From contig CADBCS010000020.1 in assembly GCA_902793195.1 (NCBI GenBank), forward strand, positions 1 through 64,000: DNA of 64,000 nucleotides, read 5' to 3'. This DNA comes from an uncultured Coriobacteriaceae bacterium (GTDB lineage: Bacteria > Actinomycetota > Coriobacteriia > Coriobacteriales > Atopobiaceae). The position numbers and the translations under genes were made by a program. The notes beneath the pieces were generated by a model that was given only the letters and a program-made list of their open reading frames with translations, searched no databases and was not told the origin of the DNA. Of this stretch, positions 8,089 to 15,832 are shown in pieces. Each line of letters opens with the position of its first letter. Position 1 is the stretch's first letter.

Positions 8089-9384
8089 ATGGATGAGACA
8101 AAGGTTACCGATGACCGTGAGGCGAGTGTCAACTGGGGCGATGTCAACATCACCGATGAGGCTGCAGTCGGTGACGCCGTAGAAGCGGACGTCGAACTCG
8201 AAGAGCTCGAGGGCGACGTCTCAGTTACAGAGGAGGTCGTAGACCCGGAGATGGGTCTCTCTGACGAGGAAGAGTTTGCCTATAAGATTGTCAAGCGTGC
8301 GGCCAAGCTTAAGGGGGTTCGCATCGAGCGTGACGTGTTCCTGAGAACCGAGCTTGCCAAGCACTGTTCCTCATCTGTGGTGGACGCGGCGGTGGAAACC
8401 ACCACGCAGCTTGCTGGCGTGTCTATGGAGGTCATGGACAAGGTCGCCGACTCGGCGATTGACCTCGAGACAAAGAAGGTCGCCGGTATCTCTGTCCTTG
8501 CTGGCATACCCGGTGGGCTCGCGATGATAGGCACCATTCCAGCTGACCTTGTCAACTACTTTGCACACGTGCTGCGCATAGAGCAGAAGCTCGCATATAT
8601 ATACGGTTGGCAATCCTTCCTTGATGACGATGACGAGATTGACGACGAGACAATGTACAAGCTCATCCTCTTCCTTGGTGTCATCATGCAGGTGGGTGGA
8701 ATTAACATATCGCTCACCAACTTTGCTGCCCGCACCGCTGCTGTCGGCATTGCAAAGACCATCGAGAAGCAAGCACTCACGAAGACGTTCTGGTATCCCA
8801 TCCTAAAAAAGGTAATGGCGGCGCTGGGGGTTAAGGTCACGAAAAGCTCGTTTGCGGGTGTCATGGCCAAGGGTGTGCCTATTGTAGGCGGTGCCATCTC
8901 GGGCGGAATTACGTGGGTGACGTTCAAGCCTGGTGCACGGAGCCTGAAGAACCACCTAAGGCTATTGCCCCAGGCCACGGGTGGCATGGTGGACGAGACA
9001 GAGTTGGAGGCCATGCTGAACGCGGAGACCGAGCGCGAGCGTGTCGAGCTGGGGGAGAGGCTTGGCCAGGCTAAGGAAGGAGCTGCTGAGCTCGCGGTCA
9101 ACGCTGCATCGGCGGCATCCAAGACGGCGCGTTCGGTCGCTAGCACAATCGGTGGCGCGTTGGGCGGTTTCGGCGCTAGGTTTTCGAAGACCGAGAAGGA
9201 TGTCCCAGATGGCAAGGAACCTGTCGCTCAGGAGGCTGCTTCGCCCGGTCCAGAGCTCGTCCCGGTTGCTCCGTCTATGGCCGACATCGCCGAAGAACTG
9301 CGCTTGCTCAAAGCCCTCGTAGACGACGGAATCATTAGTCAGGAGGACTTCGACGCGAAGAAGGCAAAGCTGCTCGGGCTGTAA
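8089..9384 (+). CDS. EcsC-like membrane-associated protein with C-terminal SHOCT domain
   Basis: 431 aa; ATG 8089 follows AAGGAGGAGC. An acidic N-terminal 60 residues precede a region (about 65-300) rich in Gly/Ala and hydrophobic stretches, including VAGISVLAGIPGGLAMIG and IPADLVNYFAHVLRIEQKLA, which resembles the EcsC family pattern. A low-complexity Ala-rich segment (about 330-365) is followed by a charged linker. The last 30 residues, IAEELRLLKALVDDGIISQE then DFDAKKAKLLGL, are a clear SHOCT short C-terminal domain, an oligomerisation-type module. Function unknown. The gene lies between copies 1 and 2 of the small-peptide cassette. Confidence 0.8.
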   Translation: MDETKVTDDREASVNWGDVNITDEAAVGDAVEADVELEELEGDVSVTEEVVDPEMGLSDEEEFAYKIVKRAAKLKGVRIERDVFLRTELAKHCSSSVVDAAVETTTQLAGVSMEVMDKVADSAIDLETKKVAGISVLAGIPGGLAMIGTIPADLVNYFAHVLRIEQKLAYIYGWQSFLDDDDEIDDETMYKLILFLGVIMQVGGINISLTNFAARTAAVGIAKTIEKQALTKTFWYPILKKVMAALGVKVTKSSFAGVMAKGVPIVGGAISGGITWVTFKPGARSLKNHLRLLPQATGGMVDETELEAMLNAETERERVELGERLGQAKEGAAELAVNAASAASKTARSVASTIGGALGGFGARFSKTEKDVPDGKEPVAQEAASPGPELVPVAPSMADIAEELRLLKALVDDGIISQEDFDAKKAKLLGL

Positions 9385-9700
9385 GAGAGAAACCTGAACG
9401 GATATCGATGGTCGGCTGATACGGTATCCGATCTCGTGCCGTAAGGCTTAGTTGACGGTCTTTTCCGGACTGGCCTTGGTCTTGTTACGGAAGCCAGCCT
9501 GTCGCGTCGTAACGAGATGGGCCTACTCGTCCTCATTGAATCAAGCGAGGGTTTTAGACACTCGCATGATTTTGTACTGCGGACTTGACGTAGTCCTCTT
9601 AGTGAAAGGGCGTTTGTCATTCTTTCGGTTCCAGAGTGATGAGGTGTGTTATTCGATCCCAATTCCATTTGCTTGCGACTCACAGCTAACACCAGCTAAG
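9385..9700 (+). other. intergenic, no feature recognised
   Basis: About 315 bases between the EcsC-like gene and the second peptide cassette. No open frame with a plausible start, no clear terminator and no repeat shared with other parts of the window was found. Confidence 0.4.
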
Positions 9701-9721
9701 CCTCGAGCGCCCCTGCCTCCG

Positions 9722-9751
9722 TTGACTACGGACGCGGAAAGTGGGTAGAAT
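9722..9751 (+). promoter_or_regulatory. promoter of small antisense RNA, copy 2
   Basis: TTGACT at 9722-9727, an 18-base spacer and TAGAAT at 9746-9751. It is conserved in all three cassette copies at the same distance from the hairpin that follows. Confidence 0.65.
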
Positions 9752-9757
9752 AAGGCT

Positions 9758-9839
9758 GACGGCAGCCCACGGGCGTAGATGGGTAGCGCCGTCAATGAAT
9801 TGTTAGAGCGCTGGGATGCCTACTCCCGGCGCCCTTTTT
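9758..9839 (+). ncRNA. predicted antisense RNA, copy 2 (type I antitoxin candidate)
   Basis: The predicted transcript of about 82 bases begins seven bases after the TAGAAT box. It contains a 5' stem (TGACGGC pairing with GCCGTCA) and ends in a rho-independent terminator: GCGCTGGGA 9808-9816, seven-base loop, TCCCGGCGC 9824-9832, then CCTTTTT. Its 3' end overlaps the last 20 bases of the peptide gene on the other strand (stop at 9820), so it could pair with the 3' part of the peptide mRNA, as RatA does with txpA mRNA in Bacillus subtilis. Transcription is not shown by sequence alone. Confidence 0.55.
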
Positions 9840-9972
9840 CCTTTAGGTGCTGTGGTTTCCCACGGTCGTTTTGGTCTTCCTTCTCTCCCCACGAGCGCAG
9901 CAGCTCGAGGAGGGCCTTGAGGGCCCCGAAGAGCCCGGTAAGCAAACCTATTATGGCAAGTACAAGATCCAT
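9820..9972 (-). CDS. 50-aa hydrophobic peptide, type I toxin candidate (copy 2)
   Basis: ATG 9972 has a strong GAGAGGAG ribosome site seven bases upstream. The product starts MDLVLAIIGLLTGLFGALKA and continues LLELLRSWGEKEDQN into a basic, polar tail ending GRRE. One membrane-spanning helix (about residues 3-25) with a charged C-terminus is the usual build of type I toxins. The gene differs from copy 3 at five of 153 bases, three of them silent and none an indel, while the adjacent RNA region differs at about a dozen of 70 positions; this suggests selection on the peptide. A TAAGAT box about 75 bases upstream is a possible -10. No known family was recognised. Confidence 0.6.
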   Translation of the reverse strand: MDLVLAIIGLLTGLFGALKALLELLRSWGEKEDQNDRGKPQHLKEKGRRE

Positions 9973-10210
9973 GGCATCGCTCCTCTCTCAAGGGGCGCTG
10001 CCCGACACTATGGTGCCACCGTCAGCCGTAGGAATATCTTACACGATTACGGGCGATCCTCGGCCGTGGGACTGCCTGAACCTGTACTAGACCATGCCAA
10101 GAGCAAGGTTCGTACGAGAAAACCTGATACAGTTGGGCGAATCCATCCACAAAGCTGGTAGTACAATTTCGGCATGCCTTATCCAGCTTGATGGAATGCG
10201 GTGACTGCAG

Positions 10211-11200
10211 ATGTTTGGGCGCCTGACGCTACCCGACCACGGCCCTGTCTTCCTAAACGAGGGAGCCACTCGCTCGGAGCTCGACCTGCGAAAGATGGAG
10301 GCCTTGCGGTCGGTCGTCTCGGACGAGTGTCGGGAGGACCTCGAGCGAGGCATTCGCCTTGCTCGGGCGGGAGTTGCCGGCGAGCGCAAGATCGTGTTCG
10401 AACTCGCGAACAGCCACTACCCGCTGGTGTTCATACACGACCTGTGCCTCGAGCACGATGGGATGAGGGTGCAGATAGACTTCCTCGTCGTGACCCCGTA
10501 CCACACGCTCGTAATTGAGTGCAAGAACCTGGTGGGCGACATCGAGATTGATTCGGACGGCTCGTTCATAAGGACGTTCGGGCGCGGTAGGCAGCAACGG
10601 AGAGAGGGAGTCTACTCGCCAATCGCGCAGAACAAGAGGCACATCGAGCTGATGAAGGCGATTCGCATGTCGGGCAGTGGACGCGCCATGCGCCTGGCGC
10701 AGCGTTTCGTGCTCGACGATTACTACCGGTCGGTGGTCGTCCTCGCCAACGAGAGGACGCTCCTTTCGGCCGATTCCGCACCCAAGGAGGTGCGCGAGCA
10801 GGTTATCCGCGCCGACCAGCTTGTCGAGTTCATACGCAGGTTGGACGCGGGCAAGTCGAGGAAGGAGATCGTCGAGTCGTTTAGGGAGATGGAGAATCGG
10901 GGTGAGCGTTGGCTGAGCCTGAATGCTCCCCAGAAGAGCAATCTGGCCGAGCGATACGGAATCGAGCCGTCGGCGCATTCGGAGGAATCGGTTTGGGCGG
11001 TACCCGAGCGCAAGGCGGTGGTCGCCCCGGTTTCCCATGACGTTGGCACAAACGAGACGGGCGTACCGGTATGCCCCCTCTGCGGCGCCCCGATGGTCGA
11101 GCGTGTCGCACGTTACGGAAAGCGCAAGGGCAAGAGGTTCTGGGGTTGCAGCACCTACGGGCAGACGCGGTGTGGGGGAATCGTCAGCATCGATGAGTGA
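10211..11200 (+). CDS. NERD-domain protein with topoisomerase-type zinc finger
   Basis: 329 aa. The first 70 residues are helical (LRKMEALRSVVSDECREDLE, RGIRLARAGVAGERKIVFEL), then a NERD domain: HYPLVFIHDLCLEHDGMRVQ, IDFLVVTPYHTLVIECKNLVG, with the Asp of QIDFLVV and E-x-K of IECKNL forming the nuclease-like core. Residues about 285-325 form a C4 finger, CPLCGAPMVERVARYGKRKG, then FWGCSTYGQTRCGG. This closely follows the standard NERD/zf-C4 subfamily and differs from the 262-aa NERD protein at 806. ATG 10211 lacks a strong ribosome site. The gene sits between cassette copies 2 and 3, and a decayed copy of its finger is at 11640-11720. Confidence 0.88.
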   Translation: MFGRLTLPDHGPVFLNEGATRSELDLRKMEALRSVVSDECREDLERGIRLARAGVAGERKIVFELANSHYPLVFIHDLCLEHDGMRVQIDFLVVTPYHTLVIECKNLVGDIEIDSDGSFIRTFGRGRQQRREGVYSPIAQNKRHIELMKAIRMSGSGRAMRLAQRFVLDDYYRSVVVLANERTLLSADSAPKEVREQVIRADQLVEFIRRLDAGKSRKEIVESFREMENRGERWLSLNAPQKSNLAERYGIEPSAHSEESVWAVPERKAVVAPVSHDVGTNETGVPVCPLCGAPMVERVARYGKRKGKRFWGCSTYGQTRCGGIVSIDE

Positions 11201-11269
11201 GGGGACGGACCGTTCGCGGCGTTCGTTCGCGACGGTAGGTCAATCGGGTTGCGGACGCCCCTGCCTCCG

Positions 11270-11299
11270 TTGACTACGGACGCGGAAAGTGGGTAGAAT
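11270..11299 (+). promoter_or_regulatory. promoter of small antisense RNA, copy 3
   Basis: TTGACT at 11270-11275, 18-base spacer, TAGAAT at 11294-11299, identical in both boxes to copy 2. Confidence 0.65.
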
Positions 11300-11305
11300 A
11301 CGACT

Positions 11306-11387
11306 GACGGCAGCCCACGGGCTGAGATGGGCAGCGCCGTCGGATAATTGCTAGAGCGCTGGGATCGCTACTCCCGGCGCCCTTTTT
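11306..11387 (+). ncRNA. predicted antisense RNA, copy 3 (type I antitoxin candidate)
   Basis: Same plan as copy 2: promoter, a GACGGC/GCCGTC stem enclosing GCCCA/TGGGC, and a terminator with GCGCTGGGA 11356-11364, loop TCGCTAC, TCCCGGCGC 11372-11380 and CCTTTTT. The terminator half overlaps the end of the opposite-strand peptide gene (stop codon 11368-11370). The reverse complement lacks a U-tract, so the peptide mRNA would be expected to read on through the antisense region. Confidence 0.55.
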
Positions 11388-11520
11388 CCTTTAGGTGCTG
11401 TGGTCTCCCACGGTCGTTTTGGTCTTCCTTCTCTCTCCACGAGCGTAGCAGCTCGAGGAGGGCCTTGAGGGCCCCGAAGAGCCCGGTCAGCAAACCGATT
11501 ATGGCAAGTACAAGATCCAT
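11368..11520 (-). CDS. 50-aa hydrophobic peptide, type I toxin candidate (copy 3)
   Basis: ATG 11520 with GAGAGGAG seven bases upstream. The peptide MDLVLAIIGLLTGLFGALKA, LLELLRSWREKEDQND, then GRPQHLKEKGRRE differs from copy 2 at two residues (Arg for Gly at 29, Arg for Lys at 39). A single hydrophobic helix is followed by a basic tail. A TAAGAT -10-like box lies at about 11586-11591 (minus strand) without a clear -35. Placed directly after the NERD gene in the opposite direction, with the antisense promoter in between. Confidence 0.6.
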   Translation of the reverse strand: MDLVLAIIGLLTGLFGALKALLELLRSWREKEDQNDRGRPQHLKEKGRRE

Positions 11521-11639
11521 GGCACCGCTCCTCTCTCTCAAGGGGCGCTGCCCAACACTATGGGGCCACCGTCAGCCGTAGGTATATCTTACACAATTGC
11601 GGGCGGATATCGGACGTGAGGGCACCTGAACCCGTGCTG

Positions 11640-11720
11640 TGACACGCGGTTGACGCAAACGGGACCGGCGTGCCAGCATGTCCTCTCTGTGGCGCCCTCG
11701 TTCATCCGTCACGGTCCGGC
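11640..11720 (+). pseudogene. decayed copy of the NERD protein zinc-finger end
   Basis: VDANGTGVPACPLCGALVH translated here matches VGTNETGVPVCPLCGAPMV of the intact NERD gene (about 11041-11100), with DNA identity visible across about 70 bases. There is no start or continuation into the second cysteine pair. It looks like a leftover of a duplicated NERD-plus-cassette unit. Confidence 0.55.
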
Positions 11721-11739
11721 CGAGCAAGGCGGCAGGGTG

Positions 11740-11838
11740 CCACGTACGATTCGGTGACAAGTTCGGCCCCTACCGCGTACAATCTTCTCCGAGAATCGCG
11801 CGCGGTAGGGAAGGTTTTTGTCACGGAATCGTACGTGG
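11740..11838. repeat. 99-bp palindromic repeat, family A
   Basis: Perfect 13-bp ends CCACGTACGATTC and GAATCGTACGTGG enclose GGTGACAA/TTGTCAC and the inner pair CCCTACCGCG/CGCGGTAGGG, so nearly the whole element can fold into one long hairpin. Related elements occur at 62344-62434 and 63861-63951, and half of another at the right edge. No open frame. A small non-autonomous (MITE-like) or REP-like element is likely. The rest of the 11839-12041 gap holds no gene; TATGCT near 11994 may be the -10 of the lipoprotein gene. Confidence 0.7.
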
Positions 11839-12041
11839 TGGGCGCGACGCAATCAGGATCGCGCCCCACAGGGAAGTTTATTGTGCGAGCCAGTCAAGTC
11901 GTCCATTTGGCGTCCGAGTATTACAAAACCCAATAGTGAGCTGGCTTGTCAGTGCCCCTCACGGGATTGGTCGCTCGTTTTCCGGGTTGGTTCCGTATGC
12001 TGTCGTAAAGCCATCCTGGAGTTGACCTGAGCGAGGATACC

Positions 12042-13343
12042 ATGAACAGGACATTTCGTCTGATGCCCTTCACAGTGGCGCTACTCATGATGATGCTTCT
12101 CGTGGGTTGTAGGGACAAGGAATTTGAGGAAGCGACCATTGAAGTGCTGAGGCCCGCAGAATACGCCGCCAGCAGTACAACGCCAATCGAGTACGTTCGC
12201 TGCTCTTCGGAAAACGTTTCCCTGTCGTCGGAGGACGAACTCGACACGACACAAGTTGGTATGCACACGGCGAAGCTCAAACTCGAGAAGGGGAGAAACA
12301 GCCGCACGGAAGAGGTTGAGATTCCGGTTACGGACACCACGCCGCCACGTATCGAGCTCAAGGAGGGCGAGGTATCCATCGAGATGGGGGAGGACTTAGA
12401 CCCGGCGCAGATAGTCGCGAAGGTCTCCGACCCCGTGGATGGGAACCTCGATTATGTTTTGGACAAGCCAAAACCCAAGGGCAAGCTGGTCGGCGAAGAG
12501 GTCTTCTACGATACGGGATGGTATCTGGTTTCGGCAGATACCGATCTTACGAAGCTGGGAACCCATGACGTTGCTGTTACTGCAGAGGACAAGCATGGAA
12601 ACGAAGCTTCGGCGGTCGCCAAGGTTCGAGTCACGGACCCATTGGAGGGAGTAACCCTCAACCCATCGACCTCGGTTCTTGAGTACTCAAAGAAATCCAC
12701 CGATCCCGTAAAGCTGGTCACCTGCTCGGTCGAGGGCGCGAAGGTGACCGCGAACGAGCTCGAGCTTAACAAGGTCGGCAAGGTCACAGTGGAGTACACC
12801 ATTGCAAAGGGCGCAAGCACCCATACCGAAAAGGTGGATTTCGAGGTGCGTGACACGAAGTCGCCCGTTATCACGTTGGGCTCCAATGAGGTTGCGGTGG
12901 ACCACGGCGCATCCTTCGACCCATACAAGAACGTGAAGTCCGTCAAAGACGACGTCGATGGCGACTTGGTACGCGTGGACAAGGAGCCGAGTGAGAATGG
13001 TGATGGATGGTACACCGTCACCGGATCTTGGGATACAAGCGCGCCATCCAAGTACTTCCTTACGGTGGTCGCGTGTGACCGTAACGGAAACCGGACCACA
13101 AAGGAGTACAGCCTGGTGGTCAACGAGCCGCCTCAGGAGGCGGAGCCGAGCGTAACGGCATCGCCGTCGACTGCGGTTGACAACGCCAGGGACTATGTTC
13201 TCAACACGAATACGCACAAGTTCCATTACCCCGGTTGCAGGGACATTGGGAAGATGAAGGCCAAGAACCGGCAAGACGTGCACATGACGCGCGATGAGGT
13301 CATCGGAATGGGCTACAGTTCGTGCGGGCATTGCAATCCGTAG
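12042..13343 (+). CDS. lipoprotein with Ig-like repeats and C-terminal Cys-rich metal-binding tail
   Basis: 433 aa. Signal peptide with lipobox LLVGC (Cys23), so a membrane-anchored surface lipoprotein. The body has repeated beta-rich modules of the DUF5011/bacterial Ig-like kind, seen in the recurring PVTDTTPPRIELKEGEVSIE and VRDTKSPVITLGSNEVAVD, each followed by D-x-VDG-x-L. The last 50 residues, YVLNTNTHKFHYPGCRDIGK to YSSCGHCNP, match the small Ada-like zinc-binding tail (HKFHxPxC ... CxxC) found on many extracellular proteins of Gram-positive anaerobes. A close paralogue with similar flanking DNA is at 19791. Confidence 0.88.
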   Translation: MNRTFRLMPFTVALLMMMLLVGCRDKEFEEATIEVLRPAEYAASSTTPIEYVRCSSENVSLSSEDELDTTQVGMHTAKLKLEKGRNSRTEEVEIPVTDTTPPRIELKEGEVSIEMGEDLDPAQIVAKVSDPVDGNLDYVLDKPKPKGKLVGEEVFYDTGWYLVSADTDLTKLGTHDVAVTAEDKHGNEASAVAKVRVTDPLEGVTLNPSTSVLEYSKKSTDPVKLVTCSVEGAKVTANELELNKVGKVTVEYTIAKGASTHTEKVDFEVRDTKSPVITLGSNEVAVDHGASFDPYKNVKSVKDDVDGDLVRVDKEPSENGDGWYTVTGSWDTSAPSKYFLTVVACDRNGNRTTKEYSLVVNEPPQEAEPSVTASPSTAVDNARDYVLNTNTHKFHYPGCRDIGKMKAKNRQDVHMTRDEVIGMGYSSCGHCNP

Positions 13344-13475
13344 CGTCGCAATGCCGTTGCGATACCATTCGTCCGTGAGGCGTCCCAGGCTCCTTGTCCG
13401 CTGCCTCCCGTCGCGGATTCGTGTGGGTCTGTGGTTGAGTGCGTGACATTTTGACGCGCTATCCATCCTCCGGCA

Positions 13476-13901
13476 CTACTTGCCGCGATGCTTTGCCTTG
13501 CGCTTCGTACGGCGCTGCTCAAAGCGTGTGCGCTTCTCGTCGTCGCGCCGCTCTCGGGCGTCGGCCTTCCGTTGTTGGGCGGACGCCTCGCGCCCCTCCG
13601 AAATCGCCTGCTGCGCCTTGGTGGAGGGACCGCGCCTTCTCATCTCGCGAGCAGCCTCACGCTGACGGCGTTTGGGATTCGTTGCCGGCTTCGACACCCC
13701 TTCGTGTGGTGTGGGAGCCGTAAAGTGCAGCTCACCGTACCTATTGCATATGAGTTGCAGGATCTCCTCGTCGGACGGCTCCGCGCCAAACACGATTCGA
13801 CACGCGCTATAGCGCCCGTCCTCGATGCACTCGAACATACCCACCCAAAACTGGCCGTCGTGATACACGGTCAGGGTGAAGGACGCCCCGATCTTCCGCA
13901 T
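13476..13901 (-). CDS. yjdF: YjdF-like (DUF2992) RNA-binding-type protein
   Basis: 141 aa from ATG 13901, preceded by AAGGAGGG. The N-terminal 60 residues (SFTLTVYHDGQFWVGMFECI, SACRIVFGAEPSDEEILQLI) match the YjdF/DUF2992 family; the C-terminal 80 residues are extremely basic and helical (RRQREAAREMRRRGPSTKAQ and so on), typical of this family. In Firmicutes yjdF sits behind the yjdF riboswitch that senses azaaromatic compounds. The leader here is about 115 bases and structured (see next entry). 13344-13475 holds only the decayed flank shared with the second lipoprotein. Confidence 0.85.
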   Translation of the reverse strand: MRKIGASFTLTVYHDGQFWVGMFECIEDGRYSACRIVFGAEPSDEEILQLICNRYGELHFTAPTPHEGVSKPATNPKRRQREAAREMRRRGPSTKAQQAISEGREASAQQRKADARERRDDEKRTRFEQRRTKRKAKHRGK

Positions 13902-14028
13902 GGCTAACCCTCCTTTATGTAGATGCCACGCGGAGAAGGGACAACCAAGGAGGCAGGTTACTGACGCCAGCGGGCGCACCCCGACTACCCAACGGGGTCG
14001 TGTTTTTATCTCCGATGGGCCAATCATA
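13902..14028 (-). promoter_or_regulatory. structured leader of yjdF with extended -10 promoter; riboswitch candidate
   Basis: On the minus strand TGG-TATGAT (hexamer 14023-14028) forms an extended -10. The transcript would carry about 115 bases before the ATG, including GATAAAAACACG, an ACCCCG/CGGGGT hairpin, and AACC/GGTT and GGC/GCC pairs before the ribosome site. The gene family is a known riboswitch target, but I could not match this leader base by base to the yjdF RNA consensus, so the class is unproven. Confidence 0.35.
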
Positions 14029-14135
14029 CCACGCATGTCCACTGCCGCTGCGGTTGCCCGCTGGGGACGACGTCATTGGGGGGCTTGGGACCCGCGTCAT
14101 GTTGCTGCCGTACGCGCGAGTCCCATCCTTCCCAG

Positions 14136-14352
14136 ACCTGACAAGATCTAGGGCCTAAAATTGGCTGCTTCTTCCGTTTTGTCAGGTTGATATTCCGAGT
14201 TGGAATGCTCTCGGATACTCAAAACCTGACAAAGCGGAAAGATGGGTCCGATTTCGAGCAAAACTGCCGCTTTGTTAGGTTCGACCTCCTCCTCAACCTG
14301 ACAAAGCGGAGCGAACCATGAAATACGGCCCTCGATTTCCACTTTGTCAGGT
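14136..14352. repeat. three inverted-repeat pairs sharing CCTGACAAAGCGGA
   Basis: Six half-sites alternate in orientation: ACCTGACAAG 14136, TTCCGTTTTGTCAGGT 14172-14187, AACCTGACAAAGCGGAA 14223-14239, GCCGCTTTGTTAGGT 14266-14280, AACCTGACAAAGCGGA 14295-14310, and CCACTTTGTCAGGT 14339-14352. Each forward/reverse pair could make a hairpin with a 25-30 base loop; the loops differ. The stretch 14029-14440 contains no gene. Confidence 0.7.
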
Positions 14353-14440
14353 CTGGCGCACGCCTGGTGGCCGTCTTGACCACCTGCGCCGCCCCGGGGA
14401 GCATCCCCAAAGCGGCGCCAGGCTGCCCTTCGGCGCGTCG

Positions 14441-15745
14441 TTATGCGTTGTTGATGTTAATAATGGACTCGCGTACCGTTGCCTGCTGGTCTTCGCTCAT
14501 TGCGGGCAGCGTGGCCGAGCCGTAGTCGTCGGTCTCGATTGTAATGTAGTCATCGCTTTGCGACAGCATGGAGAATGAATACGATTCCTGCCCGCCATTC
14601 CGGGTGACGTAGTTGATGGTGACAGTTGATCCGTCATTCTCGAACGGCCCGTTGCACCAACCCACACGGCTGCCGCTCGAAAAGAAGAACATGGCCTCCT
14701 GCATAGTCTCATTTTCCATGTAGCAGACAATGGCGCCCGTGTCCGTCTTTCCTCCCCACCACTGCGTGTCGGGATCGCTGAGAATCGAGAAATCCGAACG
14801 CTTTGTCTTAGTCTCGCTCGACTCAGACGTGCTGCTCGTGGAGCTGGAGTCTTCCTTCTTGGTCTCTGTCTTGGTTTCCGTCTTAGCCTCGGAGCCGGAC
14901 TCTTTCTGGTCCTTCGTCGACTTCTCGCCCTCCGATTTGCTGGTGCTGTCCGAGCTCGTAGAGCTCGTGACTTGCTGCGTGCTGCTGCCACTGCTCTTGC
15001 TGTCCTTGAGTCCCGGGACAATGACCTGCGAGGCAATGACTCGGCCCAATATGATGCAGACGACTATCGCGACGATGGCCACGATCACCTTCGTGCCGCG
15101 GCTGCCGGACGCCCCCTTCGCGTCCGTTGCACTTGACCCAGTGCCGCTCGCACCCTGACTCGTGGCCTGCGTCGCAGCATTGCTCGCGGCCGCTGCGGCT
15201 GCCGCGGCCTGGCGCTGGCGCTCCGCCTCCTCGGACTTGCGGCGACGCTCCTCCTCAGCCCTGCGCTGGCGCTCCGCCTCCTCGGACTTGCGGCGGCGCT
15301 CCGCCTCCTCGGCCTTGCGTTGCTCCTCCTCGGCCTTGCGGCGCTCCGCATCTGCGGCCTTGCGCTTTCGATCCTCATCGGATTCCCAGCCGGAAGGCAT
15401 GATCGGCTCCTCCATTCCAAGGAAGTCCCACGTGCCCAGCGAGATGGCGAGCGAGATGTCCCGCGCGGTCTGCCTGCGCATGTCGAACTCGTCCTCCAGC
15501 TGAGCGGCGGCCCGCTCCGTGGCATCGCGAAACGCCGAGGGCGTCCCCGCGTCAGCTGCGTCCGCGAACCTCTCGATGTAGCCCATGTCCACCGTGTGGT
15601 AGAGGACGCGCACCTCGGACGCGCTGGCTCCCAGCTCGTCGGATACGAGTGCCACGAAGCGGCGGGGCTCACGCAAGACGTGAAGCCCGCCGTGATACAG
15701 CGCCATGCTCGTCGCATGCCTGAGGTTTTCGGTTGTCTCTGCCAA
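14441..15745 (-). CDS. single-pass membrane protein with coiled coil and Ser/Thr/Lys-rich extracellular linker
   Basis: 434 aa. Start is TTG 15745, fixed by TAGGAGGTG six bases upstream. Residues 1-110 resemble a small helical N-terminal domain seen on diverse multidomain proteins of gut Gram-positives (GLHVLREPRRFVALVSDELG ... DISLAISLGTW). Residues about 125-185 are a charged Glu/Arg/Lys coiled coil of repeated RRKSEEAERQRQ. One membrane helix (about 222-245, VIVAIVAIVVCIILGRVIAS) leads to a Ser/Thr/Lys/Glu-rich linker and a folded C-terminal domain of about 110 residues (WWGGKTDTGAIVCYMENETM ...). Probably a surface or signalling protein; function unknown. Confidence 0.78.
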   Translation of the reverse strand: MAETTENLRHATSMALYHGGLHVLREPRRFVALVSDELGASASEVRVLYHTVDMGYIERFADAADAGTPSAFRDATERAAAQLEDEFDMRRQTARDISLAISLGTWDFLGMEEPIMPSGWESDEDRKRKAADAERRKAEEEQRKAEEAERRRKSEEAERQRRAEEERRRKSEEAERQRQAAAAAAAASNAATQATSQGASGTGSSATDAKGASGSRGTKVIVAIVAIVVCIILGRVIASQVIVPGLKDSKSSGSSTQQVTSSTSSDSTSKSEGEKSTKDQKESGSEAKTETKTETKKEDSSSTSSTSESSETKTKRSDFSILSDPDTQWWGGKTDTGAIVCYMENETMQEAMFFFSSGSRVGWCNGPFENDGSTVTINYVTRNGGQESYSFSMLSQSDDYITIETDDYGSATLPAMSEDQQATVRESIININNA

Positions 15746-15832
15746 GGGGCACCTCCTATAAGGTAGCTAAGCGTGTGGGAGTATATCACCAATGAATCTT
15801 CTTGGGCTTGAGCGGACCACCGTCCCGCCGGG

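Noticed and set aside
9452..9748. 98-codon frame before cassette copy 2
   Set aside because: No ribosome site or homologue; ends inside the antisense RNA promoter repeat.
14136..14352. CRISPR array
   Set aside because: Repeats are short, alternate in orientation and spacers are not unique equal-length units; no cas genes.
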